Shown piece by piece: positions 18,944 to 27,161 of a DNA stretch of 64,000 bases. Origin of the DNA: Thermoplasmata archaeon (lineage in GTDB: Archaea > Thermoplasmatota > DTKX01 > JAHFTX01); the NCBI GenBank assembly GCA_023265395.1, contig JAHFTX010000002.1:1-64000 (forward strand), in the 5' to 3' direction. The notes below the pieces were generated by a model. The model did no database searches. It was not told the DNA's origin and worked only from the letters and a program-made list of their open reading frames with translations. Numbering within the stretch: position 1 is the stretch's first letter; each line of letters starts with the position of its first letter. A program made the position numbers and the translations under genes.

Positions 18944-19687
18944 ATGCCCAGACGACCGGTGGGGGCGCCCGCAGCGGTGCCCTTCTATCGGCAGACGATG
19001 GACTTCAGCTGCGGCCCTGCCTGCGCGGCGATGGTGCTGCGGCATTTTGGCAAGGTCGGGCCACTCACCCGCGACCTCGAGGTCGAGCTGTGGCGGGAGA
19101 CCCATGCCGTCGAGGTCGGCGGTGCCGACCGCTTCGGCCTGAGCATCCCCTTCGCCCTCCGCGGGCTCTCCCCGCACATCATCAGCGACTGCCGCGGCGA
19201 GGGCTTCCTCTGGTACGCCCGCCGCTACCTCAAGCTCGACCGCCGGGCGCTGCGGTTCTTCCGAGTCATGCAGCAGCGGCGCGCCTCCCAGCTGGGGGTC
19301 ACACAGGAGCGCCGTCCGCCGACGTTGGCGGACCTCTTCGCGGCCCTGCACGCTGGCTCGGTACCCATCGCGCTCGTCTCGACGAAGATCTTCGTCGGGC
19401 CCCACGAGGACATCCCCCACTGGGTCGTCATCACGGGCGTGCGGCAGGAGCTGCTGAGCGTGCACAATCCCCTCGACCCCCCGGCCCGGGGCCACCGCAC
19501 CCTGGCCTTCTCCGAGCTCTTCCAGACGTCGTCGGACTTCCGCGAGCGCACGGTGGTCGTCGTCGGCACCACGGCGCGACCGCGCTCCCTGCGGGTCCCG
19601 GCCCCACCGCTGCCGCGGGGCTATCTGCCCTACGAGTATGAGTTGCGGGAGACCGGCCAACCATCCCGCCGCCGCCGTCGGAAGTGA
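18944..19687 (+). CDS. C39-like papain-fold cysteine peptidase
   Basis: A 247-residue protein of the peptidase C39-like clan (DUF3335-type). The oxyanion Gln and nucleophile fall in Q17-TMDFSCGPACAAM, with Cys23 followed by GPA and a helix. The His is in IPHWVVITG (H159), and the third residue is probably Asn175 in SVHNPLDP, so the Gln-Cys-His-Asn set looks intact. Such enzymes cleave peptides or, in some families, act in processing leader sequences. There is no ABC transporter fusion and no signal peptide, so this one is probably cytosolic. It sits two genes downstream of PAN, suggesting it may act on proteins or peptides in the same turnover pathway. Its stop is one base from the oppositely oriented LeuD-type gene. 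Confidence 0.75.
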   Translation: MPRRPVGAPAAVPFYRQTMDFSCGPACAAMVLRHFGKVGPLTRDLEVELWRETHAVEVGGADRFGLSIPFALRGLSPHIISDCRGEGFLWYARRYLKLDRRALRFFRVMQQRRASQLGVTQERRPPTLADLFAALHAGSVPIALVSTKIFVGPHEDIPHWVVITGVRQELLSVHNPLDPPARGHRTLAFSELFQTSSDFRERTVVVVGTTARPRSLRVPAPPLPRGYLPYEYELRETGQPSRRRRRK

Positions 19688-19688
19688 A

Positions 19689-20222
19689 TCAGCCGACGTG
19701 GACTTCGGGGGGTCGTTGCGCGAGCCGTGCCTTGAGGTGCGGCACCAGCCCACCGGCCAGGACGATCTGCGCCAAGAAGGGCGGCACCGGCTCGAAGGCA
19801 AAGGTCGCGCCCGAACCCTCGTCGACTATCTGGCAGGCGGTGAGGTCGATGCGCAGCGTCGCCAGGTCGGGGATGGTGTCAGCCAAAGGGCAGCGCAGCA
19901 GCCACAGACCGCTGTTGAGCCCGTTACGATAGAAGATGCGCGCGAAGGACTTGGCGACCACGACGGCGATCCCGGCGGCGGCCATCGCGAGGACCGCCTG
20001 CTCGCGACTCGAGCCGCAGCCGAAGAACTTGCCCGCGACGATGACATCGTGGGGCCGGACCGTGGAGGCGAAGGAGGGGTCGACGCCGGCCATCAGGTGA
20101 CTCGCCATCTGCGCGGGGTCGAGGATCGCCAGGAACTTCCCGGGGTAGATCACGTCGGTGTCGATGTCGTCACCGAAACGGCGTGCACGGCCACGCAGCG
20201 GCGCGGGCAGGCTCGGGTTCAC
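19689..20222 (-). CDS. leuD: 3-isopropylmalate dehydratase-type small subunit (LeuD-like swivel domain)
   Basis: A 177-residue aconitase-family swivel domain. It shows the FGDDIDTDVIYPGKFL opening and the GKFFGCGSSREQAV motif whose Ser/Arg residues bind the substrate carboxylates. It pairs with the large subunit encoded just upstream to form a [4Fe-4S] dehydratase/isomerase, most often isopropylmalate isomerase for leucine synthesis; homoaconitase or a related substrate cannot be excluded from sequence. The GTG start (20,222) overlaps the TGA of the large-subunit gene as GTGA, so the two are translationally coupled. The open frame continues further upstream, but that part is out of family and lies inside leuC. 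Confidence 0.88.
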   Translation of the reverse strand: MNPSLPAPLRGRARRFGDDIDTDVIYPGKFLAILDPAQMASHLMAGVDPSFASTVRPHDVIVAGKFFGCGSSREQAVLAMAAAGIAVVVAKSFARIFYRNGLNSGLWLLRCPLADTIPDLATLRIDLTACQIVDEGSGATFAFEPVPPFLAQIVLAGGLVPHLKARLAQRPPEVHVG

Positions 20223-21481
20223 GGGGCGACCTCGCGCGGGTCCGCAACGACCCCGGCGATCGCCGAGGCGGCCACCACGGCGGGGCTGCTCAGGTAGACC
20301 TGCGCGTCGGCGGAGCCCATCCGTCCACGGAAGTTGCGGTTGCTGCTGCTGATGCACACCTCGCCGGCGCTGAGGATGCCGCTGACCCCGCCGATGCAGG
20401 CACCGCAGCCGGGGTTGGTGATCACCGCCCCGCTGTCGGTGAAGATCCCCAGGTACCCCGCCGCCGCGGCATCGCGGTAGACCTCCCAGCTCGCCGGGGT
20501 GACGATCAGGCGTGTGCCGGCGGCGACCTTGCGGCCCTTGAGCAGCGCTGCGGCGATCTGCAGGTCCTCGAGCCGCGCGTTGGTGCAGCTGCCCAGGAAG
20601 GCCTGGTCGACGTGCACCCCCAGCACCTGCTCGAGGGGTGCGACGTTGGCGGGGCTGTGGGGTTTGGCCACCTGTGGGGAGAGGTCGCTGACGTCGATGC
20701 GCAAGTGCCGCTCGAAGGTGGCGTCAGCATCGGAATGGACCGGTTGCAACGCCGCGTCGGTGCGTGGGCGCAGCCACGACAGCGTGGTGTCGTCGGCGGG
20801 GATGATGCCGAACTTGGCCCCCATCTCCATCGCCTGGTTGCAGATGGTCATGCGCGACGCCACCGACAGCGAGGAGGTCAGCGGGCCATCGAACTCGACG
20901 GAGCGGTAATCGGCGCCGTCGAGCCCCAACCGGCCGATGATCGAGAGGATCAGGTCCTTGGCGTAGACGTGCGGCTGGAACGTGCCCTCGACGCTGATGC
21001 GGATGGTCGGCGGGACCATCAGCCACAGCCCGCCGGTGGCCCACACCCCCGCCATCTCGGTGGCCCCGATGCCCGCCGAGACGGCACCGAAGGCGCCGTA
21101 GGTCGTCGTGTGGCTGTCGGTGCCGACGATCAGCTCCCCAGGTCGGACGTGGCCCTTTTCGGGCATCACCTGGTGGCAGATCCCACCGCGCTCGCCATAG
21201 AAATGGACCAGGCCCTGTTCCTTGACGAACTGGCGCACCGCCTTGTGGCCCGCGGCCGTCTGCTCGGTGTCGGCGGGGACGCGATGGTCGAAGAGCTGTA
21301 CCATCTTCGTGACGTCCCAGACGTGGCCGGCGCCCAGCTCGCGGAACTTCTGTGCCACGAGTGCGCCATTCTCGTGGGACATCACCCGGTCGACCTGGGC
21401 GTCGACGATCTGCCCCACTTCGACGTGAGACAGCCCCGCCGCCCGCGCGAGGACCTTCTGGGCGATGGTGGCACCGGGCAT
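20219..21481 (-). CDS. leuC: 3-isopropylmalate dehydratase-type large subunit (LeuC-like, aconitase family)
   Basis: A 420-residue aconitase-family catalytic subunit. It has the LIVGTDSHTTTYGAFGA signature, a first cluster cysteine in FLGSCTNARLED and the second pair in ITNPGCGACIGG, giving the three ligands of the [4Fe-4S] cluster. SSSNRNFRGRMG is the standard substrate-binding loop. With the coupled small subunit it dehydrates and rehydrates a malate-type substrate. This is the short archaeal two-subunit form, used for isopropylmalate or homoaconitate. A TTGATATAG box at about 21,516-21,526 (minus strand) is a plausible promoter with a very short leader. No other leucine-pathway gene is adjacent. 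Confidence 0.9.
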   Translation of the reverse strand: MPGATIAQKVLARAAGLSHVEVGQIVDAQVDRVMSHENGALVAQKFRELGAGHVWDVTKMVQLFDHRVPADTEQTAAGHKAVRQFVKEQGLVHFYGERGGICHQVMPEKGHVRPGELIVGTDSHTTTYGAFGAVSAGIGATEMAGVWATGGLWLMVPPTIRISVEGTFQPHVYAKDLILSIIGRLGLDGADYRSVEFDGPLTSSLSVASRMTICNQAMEMGAKFGIIPADDTTLSWLRPRTDAALQPVHSDADATFERHLRIDVSDLSPQVAKPHSPANVAPLEQVLGVHVDQAFLGSCTNARLEDLQIAAALLKGRKVAAGTRLIVTPASWEVYRDAAAAGYLGIFTDSGAVITNPGCGACIGGVSGILSAGEVCISSSNRNFRGRMGSADAQVYLSSPAVVAASAIAGVVADPREVAP

Positions 21482-21552
21482 CGATCGTCCCTAGGCGTTC
21501 AGTGGCGGAGCGCGGCTATATCAACCAATGCCTGCGGCGGCGCGGAACAGAG

Positions 21553-22617
21553 TCACGGTGGGTCGGCAACGCCCAGATGCTGTGGCCAGAAGCCGATGCG
21601 GTCGTCGGCGGTGTCCGCCTGGAAGTAACAGGGCTGCGCCGGATCGAGCTCGCCGGCGATGGGCAGGTTGTGGCCGTCGATGGCCATCAGCAGCCGCCGG
21701 CCGGTCTGGAAGAGCGGGCCCAGGTGTGGGGAACCCAGCAGGGTTGTCAGGTCACGCATCGTCGAGCCCTGCTGCTCGAGGGCGATGCTGTGCTCGCCGA
21801 GCAGCTCGTTGAAGGCGATGACCGGGAAGGTGTTGGCCGTCAGCACCACCGTGCCGCCGCGGGTGCGGCTGAGGAGCAAGACGGCGATGAGGCGCAAGCC
21901 CTTGCGCTGCTCCTCGAGCACCAGCGTCAGATGGCTGCCGCTCTGGGCCAGCGAGGCGCGCAGCCACAGGTCGCGACCAGGGATGTGCGCGACGAAGTAG
22001 GGCAGCTCGAACTGCATCAGCTCGATGAGGACGTGCTGGGGTTCGCCCCCGGGGCGCTCGATGGGCACGACCTGGGGCACCGGGGGTAGCGGCAACGGCA
22101 CGCTCCCCAGCACCCCGCACTGGCGCAGGTGCCCCTCGAAGCCGTCGGCCAGCGCGCTCAGGTGCTCCTGCAGCCGCTGGGGGAAGTTGGGCAGCACCAG
22201 CTCGTCGCGGGAGAAATGGGTCAGGACCCCGCGGTGGTCGATGCTGACCAGATGGGGCAACACCGGCCGGTGGGCCGCCTGGGTCGAGAGCGCGTAGCCG
22301 TAGAGGTCCTCTGGCCAGGCGACGTTCTCGAAGATGGGCACGTAGGCCTCGATCCCCAGACGGCGCGCTGCCGCCAGCTCCGAGACGGCGCGGTGCACCA
22401 GCACCTTGGTCGTCTCCGAGGGGTTGCAGTAGGAAGCCGACGTGCCGTAGGCCAGCAGCACCAGCCGTGGCGCCGTCGTCGGCAGGAACCGCGGCGCATG
22501 GTCGAACTGGTGGCGCAGCGCCGGGTGCTTGGCATGCACCCGAAGCGTCTGGGCGCACAGGTCGTCGACCTGGGCGACCGTCAGGCGACTCAGGGGAGTC
22601 GGCACCGGCGCGACCAT
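21553..22617 (-). CDS. Uncharacterised conserved-looking protein
   Basis: A 354-residue soluble protein that I cannot assign. It is rich in ordered alpha/beta segments. The first half has [20 protein letters not shown] and [20 protein letters not shown], the middle has a long helix ([20 protein letters not shown]), and the second half alternates strands ([38 protein letters not shown]). There is no signal peptide, membrane helix or zinc motif. Codon use is native. A TTGATAGG box at about 22,643-22,650 lies about 30 bases before the ATG and suggests a leaderless single-gene transcript upstream of leuCD. It diverges from yjbQ. Confidence 0.72.
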   Translation of the reverse strand: MVAPVPTPLSRLTVAQVDDLCAQTLRVHAKHPALRHQFDHAPRFLPTTAPRLVLLAYGTSASYCNPSETTKVLVHRAVSELAAARRLGIEAYVPIFENVAWPEDLYGYALSTQAAHRPVLPHLVSIDHRGVLTHFSRDELVLPNFPQRLQEHLSALADGFEGHLRQCGVLGSVPLPLPPVPQVVPIERPGGEPQHVLIELMQFELPYFVAHIPGRDLWLRASLAQSGSHLTLVLEEQRKGLRLIAVLLLSRTRGGTVVLTANTFPVIAFNELLGEHSIALEQQGSTMRDLTTLLGSPHLGPLFQTGRRLLMAIDGHNLPIAGELDPAQPCYFQADTADDRIGFWPQHLGVADPP

Positions 22618-22708
22618 GGGCGCTCCAGCACAAAGGAGGGCCTATCAACCTTTGGCGCTGCGCGGCTGGGGGCACAGGCCCAAGTACCCGCGGAACGCTG
22701 CCTCCGCC

Positions 22709-23131
22709 ATGGGCGCGTTCAAGAGTGCGACCTCCTACCTGACCTTCCACACCCGCAAGCGGCGCGAGTACGTGCGCATCACCGACCAGGTGGCCGACTT
22801 CGTGACCGGCTCGGGCATCGAGGAGGGCATGGTGCTCGTCTCGGCGATGCACATCACCGCTGGGGTGTGGGTCAACGACGACGAGCCGGGGATGATCGCC
22901 GACGCCGACGCGCTGCTCGAGCGCCTCGCGCCGCTGGGGGCGGACTATCAGCACCACCGCACCGGTGAGGACAACGGCGATGCGCACCTCAAGTCCGTAC
23001 TCGTCCACCACCAGGTGGTCGTCCCTATCAGCGGCGGACGCCTCGACCTCGGACCGTGGCAGCAGATCTTCTACTGCGAGTTCGACGGCACGCGCGACAA
23101 GCGGTTGGTGCTCAAGGCCATCGGTGGATGA
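22709..23131 (+). CDS. YjbQ/UPF0047 family protein (secondary thiamine-phosphate synthase-like)
   Basis: A 140-residue protein covering the whole UPF0047 domain. Conserved elements are [18 protein letters not shown], the D-x3-LL-x2-L-x-P helix, the His-Asp stretch '[19 protein letters not shown]', and the closing [18 protein letters not shown]. The family's trimeric proteins carry a His/Asp/Glu-lined pocket. Some members have weak thiamine-phosphate synthase activity, but the physiological role is unclear. The ATG at 22,709 matches the family's start (short lead into the first strand). It is followed 18 bases later by the GT2 gene. Confidence 0.88.
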   Translation: MGAFKSATSYLTFHTRKRREYVRITDQVADFVTGSGIEEGMVLVSAMHITAGVWVNDDEPGMIADADALLERLAPLGADYQHHRTGEDNGDAHLKSVLVHHQVVVPISGGRLDLGPWQQIFYCEFDGTRDKRLVLKAIGG

Positions 23132-23148
23132 GGTGACCTCTGACGCTG

Positions 23149-24450
23149 GTGCTGCCGTTCTTGCGGGTGCTGGGGAGCCCCGCCGACCTGCTGGCCAGCA
23201 TCGTGCTCCTGCTCTTCCTGCTGCTGGGTCTGCTGGCAGCCATCGGCGGAGTCGTTGCGGGGTTCCGCCTCAACCGTCGCACCGCCGCCGCTTCGGGGGC
23301 GACCCCACAACTCACGCGCTGGCCCACGGTGCAGATCATCGTCCCATGCCGCGGTGATGAACCCGGGCTCGAGCGGAACCTGCGGGCCCTGCTCGAGCAG
23401 GACTACCCCGCCGGGAAGGCTGTCGTCGCCTGTGTCGTCGACGATCAGGACGACCCTGCACTGCAGACCATCGAGCGACTCCGCGCAGCGGGGTCTCCCC
23501 TGACGTCCCTGGTGGTGGCGGCGGCGGGCCTGCCACCGATCGGCAGCAGTGGGAAGGTGCAGGCGCTCGCGGCCGCGGTGCGGATCCTGCCCTCGACGAC
23601 GCAGGTGCTGGCCTTCTGCGACAGCGATGGTCTGGTCGCCCCGACCTGGCTCCGCCAGCTGGTCGCGACCCTCGACGAGCCCGCCACCGGCGTCGCCACG
23701 ACCTACCGCTGGTATCCTGCGGCACCCACGCACGGGCGCGGTGGCGCAGCGTGGCACCTGCGCAGCCTCTGGAACGCCCAAGGGATGGACGTGCAGTTCA
23801 CCCGCAGTGGCCGGTTCGTCTGGGGTGGCACGATGGTGCTCTTGCGGTCGACCTTCGCGCAGGCCGACGTGCTCGGGGCGTGGCAGGGCCAGGTCAGCGA
23901 CGACGTGGTGCTGGGGGAGGCGGTCCGCAGGCTGGGCAAGCAGATCGCCTTCGTGCCCGACGCGATGGTCATCAGCGACGACCCGACCGACCTTGGGTCG
24001 ACCTTCTCCTGGATGGTCCGCCAGGTGCGCCTGACGCGCACCTACATGCCCACACTCTGGAAGGTCGGACTCGCCGCATCGTTGTGGCTGCGGGGGGCGG
24101 CGCTGCTGGCGTGGCTCCTGCTGCTGGGCCTGGTGCTCGCCCATGGCACCACCGCATTGGTGCGGGATGCCCTCGGCTGGCCGCTGGTGCTGGTGGCGTG
24201 TGCGAGCATGCCACTGTGGACGATGCTGCGGGCGGCCCAGCGCAACGCCTGGTGGCGCACCATCGCCCGACGCACGGGCGCGACTGCGAGCACCCCCAGC
24301 GTGCTGTTGGCACCGTTGGCGACGGCGCTTATGACCACGAGCCTCGTCGCGTCTGCCATGGGCCGTTCGATCCACTGGCGCGGGCGCAGCTACCAGCTGC
24401 CCCCACGGGGCGCTAGAGCCAGCCGCGACGACGGAAGAAGTGGACCATGA
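23149..24450 (+). CDS. Membrane-bound GT2 glycosyltransferase (ceramide glucosyltransferase/HpnI-like)
   Basis: A 433-residue protein with one N-terminal membrane helix (about residues 12-40), a cytosolic GT-A catalytic domain and two to three C-terminal helices (about 305-400). GT2 motifs are VQIIVPCRGDEPGLERNLRA, a DDQDD stretch, a CDSDG metal/donor site, GGTMVLLR, QVSDDVVLG, and RQVRLTRTY, which resembles the QxxRW acceptor motif. This layout is typical of enzymes that transfer a sugar from a nucleotide donor onto a lipid. The start is GTG, with GAGGTG just upstream and only 18 bases after yjbQ, so the two form an operon. The last 38 bases overlap tail-to-tail with corA. Confidence 0.83.
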   Translation: MLPFLRVLGSPADLLASIVLLLFLLLGLLAAIGGVVAGFRLNRRTAAASGATPQLTRWPTVQIIVPCRGDEPGLERNLRALLEQDYPAGKAVVACVVDDQDDPALQTIERLRAAGSPLTSLVVAAAGLPPIGSSGKVQALAAAVRILPSTTQVLAFCDSDGLVAPTWLRQLVATLDEPATGVATTYRWYPAAPTHGRGGAAWHLRSLWNAQGMDVQFTRSGRFVWGGTMVLLRSTFAQADVLGAWQGQVSDDVVLGEAVRRLGKQIAFVPDAMVISDDPTDLGSTFSWMVRQVRLTRTYMPTLWKVGLAASLWLRGAALLAWLLLLGLVLAHGTTALVRDALGWPLVLVACASMPLWTMLRAAQRNAWWRTIARRTGATASTPSVLLAPLATALMTTSLVASAMGRSIHWRGRSYQLPPRGARASRDDGRSGP

Positions 24451-25429
24451 TCATGGCCATGGCGAGCATGAGCACCAGCAGCACCGGATAGCTGTAGGTC
24501 CATCGCAATTCCGGCATGACCTCGAAGTTCATCCCGTAGACCCCCACGAGGAAGGTCAACGGGATGAAGATGGTCGAGATGACGGTGAGCACCTTCATGA
24601 TCTCGTTCATCCGCTGGCTGAGCGTCGAGTAGTGGACCTGTTGCATCGAGCTGAGCAGATCCATGTACGTCTCGATGCCATCGAGCACCTGGAGCAGATG
24701 GTCCATCACGTCGCGGTAATAGGCCACCGTCGTCTCCTGCACCAGCAGCGGCTGGCCGGGTTCCTGCTCCTCGTCCTCGACCATGTTGATGAGCTGCCGC
24801 AACGCCTCACGCAGCGGCAGGACCGAACGCCGGAACAGGAGCAGCTCGCGCTTGAGGTTGTGGATGTCGGTCAGCGAGGTGTCGGTGGTCTCCTCCACCA
24901 TCCGGTCGTCGAGGACCTGGAGCAGCTCGCTGATCTCGTCGATGACCACGAAGTAGCCATCAACCATCGAGTCGATCAGGGCGTAGGCGAGGTAGTCGAC
25001 GCCCGCGCGGCGCACCCGGCCCTTGCCCTTGCGCAACCGCTCGCGGACGTTGTTGAAGGTGTCCCCCGTTCGTTCCTGGAAGGTCAGCAGCACGTGCGGG
25101 GTGAGCACCATGCTCACCTGCTCGGAGATGGTCCCCAGCAGGATGGGGTCCCACCGTACCATCCGGAGGACCAGGTAGAGGTAGTCATCGTGGATCTCGA
25201 GCTTGGGCCGCTGGCTGGTGGTCAGGATGTCCTCGAGCACCAGCGGGTGGATCCCATAGGCCTCACCGATCTTGGAGAGGAGGTCGGGGCTGTGGAGCCC
25301 ATCGATGTTGATCCAGGTCGAGGTGGGGGTCGCGCGATACTCGGCAAGCGCCGAGAAGTCGGTGATCTCCGTCTCGCTGAGGTGTTGCGGGTCGTAATCG
25401 AAGACCGTGACGCGGACGTCGGCTTGCAT
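24413..25429 (-). CDS. corA: CorA-family magnesium/cobalt channel
   Basis: A 338-residue CorA protein. A cytosolic alpha/beta funnel (residues 1-200) is followed by a long helix and two C-terminal membrane helices joined by the diagnostic GMN loop (VGVYGMNFEVMPEL). The protein ends in a basic cytosolic tail (FFRRRGWL). It forms pentamers and admits Mg2+, and in some species Co2+ or Zn2+. The ATG at 25,429 begins QADVRVTVFDYD, the usual first strand. A GTG six codons earlier is an alternative. A TTTATG box near 25,552 on the minus strand could be the promoter, leaving a leader of about 100 bases. Confidence 0.93.
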   Translation of the reverse strand: MQADVRVTVFDYDPQHLSETEITDFSALAEYRATPTSTWINIDGLHSPDLLSKIGEAYGIHPLVLEDILTTSQRPKLEIHDDYLYLVLRMVRWDPILLGTISEQVSMVLTPHVLLTFQERTGDTFNNVRERLRKGKGRVRRAGVDYLAYALIDSMVDGYFVVIDEISELLQVLDDRMVEETTDTSLTDIHNLKRELLLFRRSVLPLREALRQLINMVEDEEQEPGQPLLVQETTVAYYRDVMDHLLQVLDGIETYMDLLSSMQQVHYSTLSQRMNEIMKVLTVISTIFIPLTFLVGVYGMNFEVMPELRWTYSYPVLLVLMLAMAMIMVHFFRRRGWL

Positions 25430-25681
25430 CCGCTCGCCGACGTGCACCAGTGCACCCGAATCGAGGTTTGCCTTGTCCGCACTTCGGTGACCGAACCGGG
25501 GCAGGTGCCCACCTTCCGCACGCTGCGTCGAACTGCGATGGTGCGCACATAAACGTGCCGACCATGCCCCCGAAGCATGATGCACGGTCGTGCGTCGCGC
25601 CGCGGCTGCCCAAACTTTATCGCGCCCCCCTCGCAGCGGCAGCGGGTGTCGGCCTTGGGGCGACGACGATTGGAGGGGTCG

Positions 25682-26698
25682 GTGCTCGCCACGGCCCCTT
25701 CGTACCTGCTCTCGTGGCGCGGGCGTGCCCCCGACCCGCAGCGGGTCATCCTCCACCTGGACGCCAGGCCTCGGGGGCCGACCCTAGTGGAGTATCGCCA
25801 CGTGCTCGCACAGCTGCCCCGGCTCACTACGGTGGAGCTGCGCTGCCAGGAAGGGAGTACCCCCCCGCTGCTGTGGCCGCTCTTGCAGGTGGCAGCCGAG
25901 CGCCACCGCGTCGACGTGCACCTCGATGCCGGGACGCTCGGCGAGCGGCAGATCGGCGAGCTGCTGCAGCTGGCACCCCGACGAGCCCTGCACCCAGGAC
26001 TGGTCGCGGTCACCGCCACGGTCCGTGGCGATGGGCCCACCCATGACCGCTTGATCGGCCGCGAGGGGGATGCCAAGCGGCTGACCTGGGCACTACGCAC
26101 GCTGGCGGACCGCCGCGACAGCGCAGAGTGCGCTTTTCCTCAGGTGGTGGTCCGCGCGGTCCTCGACGAGCGCACCGCCCCATCGATCCAGGCTTCCCAC
26201 GCGTTGGCCAAGGCCGCCCATGCGAATCGGTTCCATCTTGCGATCGTGCCGGGGAGTGCTGCGGCACTCGCTCCGCCGGGGAGCGACCGCCTCGAGACCT
26301 TGGCGGTCGATCCTCCACCGGCAGCAGGCATCGACGCCGCAGCGCTCGGGAGGGAGCTCCTCACCATCGACGCCTCACGCAAGTATGGCTGGGAGGGGAT
26401 GGAGCTGACCATCGACCACGGCTTGGAGGGACGAGAGGAGGTCCTCGCCCATCTGCTGGGTGCTCCGAACCGACCGCTCCTGCGCTGCAGCGCCCCGTGG
26501 CGATGGGTGCAGGTCTCCCCTACGGGCGATGTCTATCTCTGTCCACGATTCAGCGTCGGCAACATCAGCTCCCTGCCGCTGTCGGACCTCTATCACGGCA
26601 TCGTCGCGTGCGGCTTCCGTCGCCAGCTGCGCAGGGCGCGCTCCTTCCCTGCCTGCCGGGGCTGCGAAGGTGCTGCTGCACACTCACGGCTAGGGTGA
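25682..26698 (+). CDS. Radical-SAM-like protein lacking the CX3CX2C cluster motif, with C-terminal SPASM-type domain
   Basis: A 338-residue protein whose C-terminus is a clear SPASM-type auxiliary-cluster domain. C269 lies in LRCSAPWRWVQVSPTGDVYL, followed by C287, C310, C325 and C328, with 'GN' and 'FR-x2-LR' spacing between them. The first about 250 residues look like a radical-SAM partial TIM barrel: alternating strands and helices, with a segment (TVELRCQEG, LDAGTLGERQIGELL) at places where the GGEP and following helix would be. But the N-terminal CX3CX2C needed for the SAM cluster is missing, and only single isolated cysteines remain. It is therefore either a catalytically altered or regulatory relative, or a partner of another enzyme. 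The GTG start follows a GGAGG, and a CTTTATC box lies near 25,613. Confidence 0.68.
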   Translation: MLATAPSYLLSWRGRAPDPQRVILHLDARPRGPTLVEYRHVLAQLPRLTTVELRCQEGSTPPLLWPLLQVAAERHRVDVHLDAGTLGERQIGELLQLAPRRALHPGLVAVTATVRGDGPTHDRLIGREGDAKRLTWALRTLADRRDSAECAFPQVVVRAVLDERTAPSIQASHALAKAAHANRFHLAIVPGSAAALAPPGSDRLETLAVDPPPAAGIDAAALGRELLTIDASRKYGWEGMELTIDHGLEGREEVLAHLLGAPNRPLLRCSAPWRWVQVSPTGDVYLCPRFSVGNISSLPLSDLYHGIVACGFRRQLRRARSFPACRGCEGAAAHSRLG

Positions 26699-26700
26699 AA

Positions 26701-27018
26701 CTACGGCGGGACCTGCACCTGGACTTGCCCCTGGTGCTCGCGCACGGGGTAGCGCGGCAGGCAGATGCGCTGCAGGTGTCGGTGACGACCGCTCCTGAGC
26801 TCGAACTCCCACAGGTGCAGGGGGCACTTGACCCAGCCATCGGCGATGAAGCCCTGGTGGATGGGCCCCCCGCTGTGGGGGCAGACGGCACCCAGCGCAT
26901 AGAGGGCGCCGCCCACGAGGAAGAGGGCGATCTCGTGGGCACCGACGACGACGTGCAGCCCCTTGCCCTCGACGAGGGTGCTCCGCGGCACCACGCTCAC
27001 CCAAGCGTCCTCGCCCAT
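26701..27018 (-). CDS. Rieske-type [2Fe-2S] ferredoxin
   Basis: A 105-residue single-domain Rieske protein. The two cluster-binding boxes are complete: C-P-H-S-G-G-P and C-P-L-H-L-W-E-F, separated by 15 residues, giving the Cys2His2 ligands. There is no signal peptide or membrane anchor, and its length suits a soluble ferredoxin of the NirD/dioxygenase-ferredoxin type. It would carry electrons to an oxygenase or reductase not seen here. It ends two bases from the convergent SPASM-domain gene. Confidence 0.9.
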   Translation of the reverse strand: MGEDAWVSVVPRSTLVEGKGLHVVVGAHEIALFLVGGALYALGAVCPHSGGPIHQGFIADGWVKCPLHLWEFELRSGRHRHLQRICLPRYPVREHQGQVQVQVPP

Positions 27019-27107
27019 GGGCGCGGCAGCAGGACGAGGGGCACATTACCGTTTGTCTCGGTGCTTCTGCACTGGTGAATCGCCGCGGGCGGGTGGCCCA
27101 CGGAAGG

Positions 27108-27116
27108 CCTTTATAG
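27108..27116 (+). promoter_or_regulatory. TATA-like box for the MscS-type channel gene
   Basis: CCTTTATAG places a transcription start near 27,138. The resulting 24-base leader carries GGAGGAGG just ahead of the ATG at 27,162, so this gene combines a promoter with a strong ribosome site. Confidence 0.55.
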
Positions 27117-27161
27117 CCACGTGGCAAAGCGCCGCGGATGGTCAACGGTGGAGGAGGCTGC

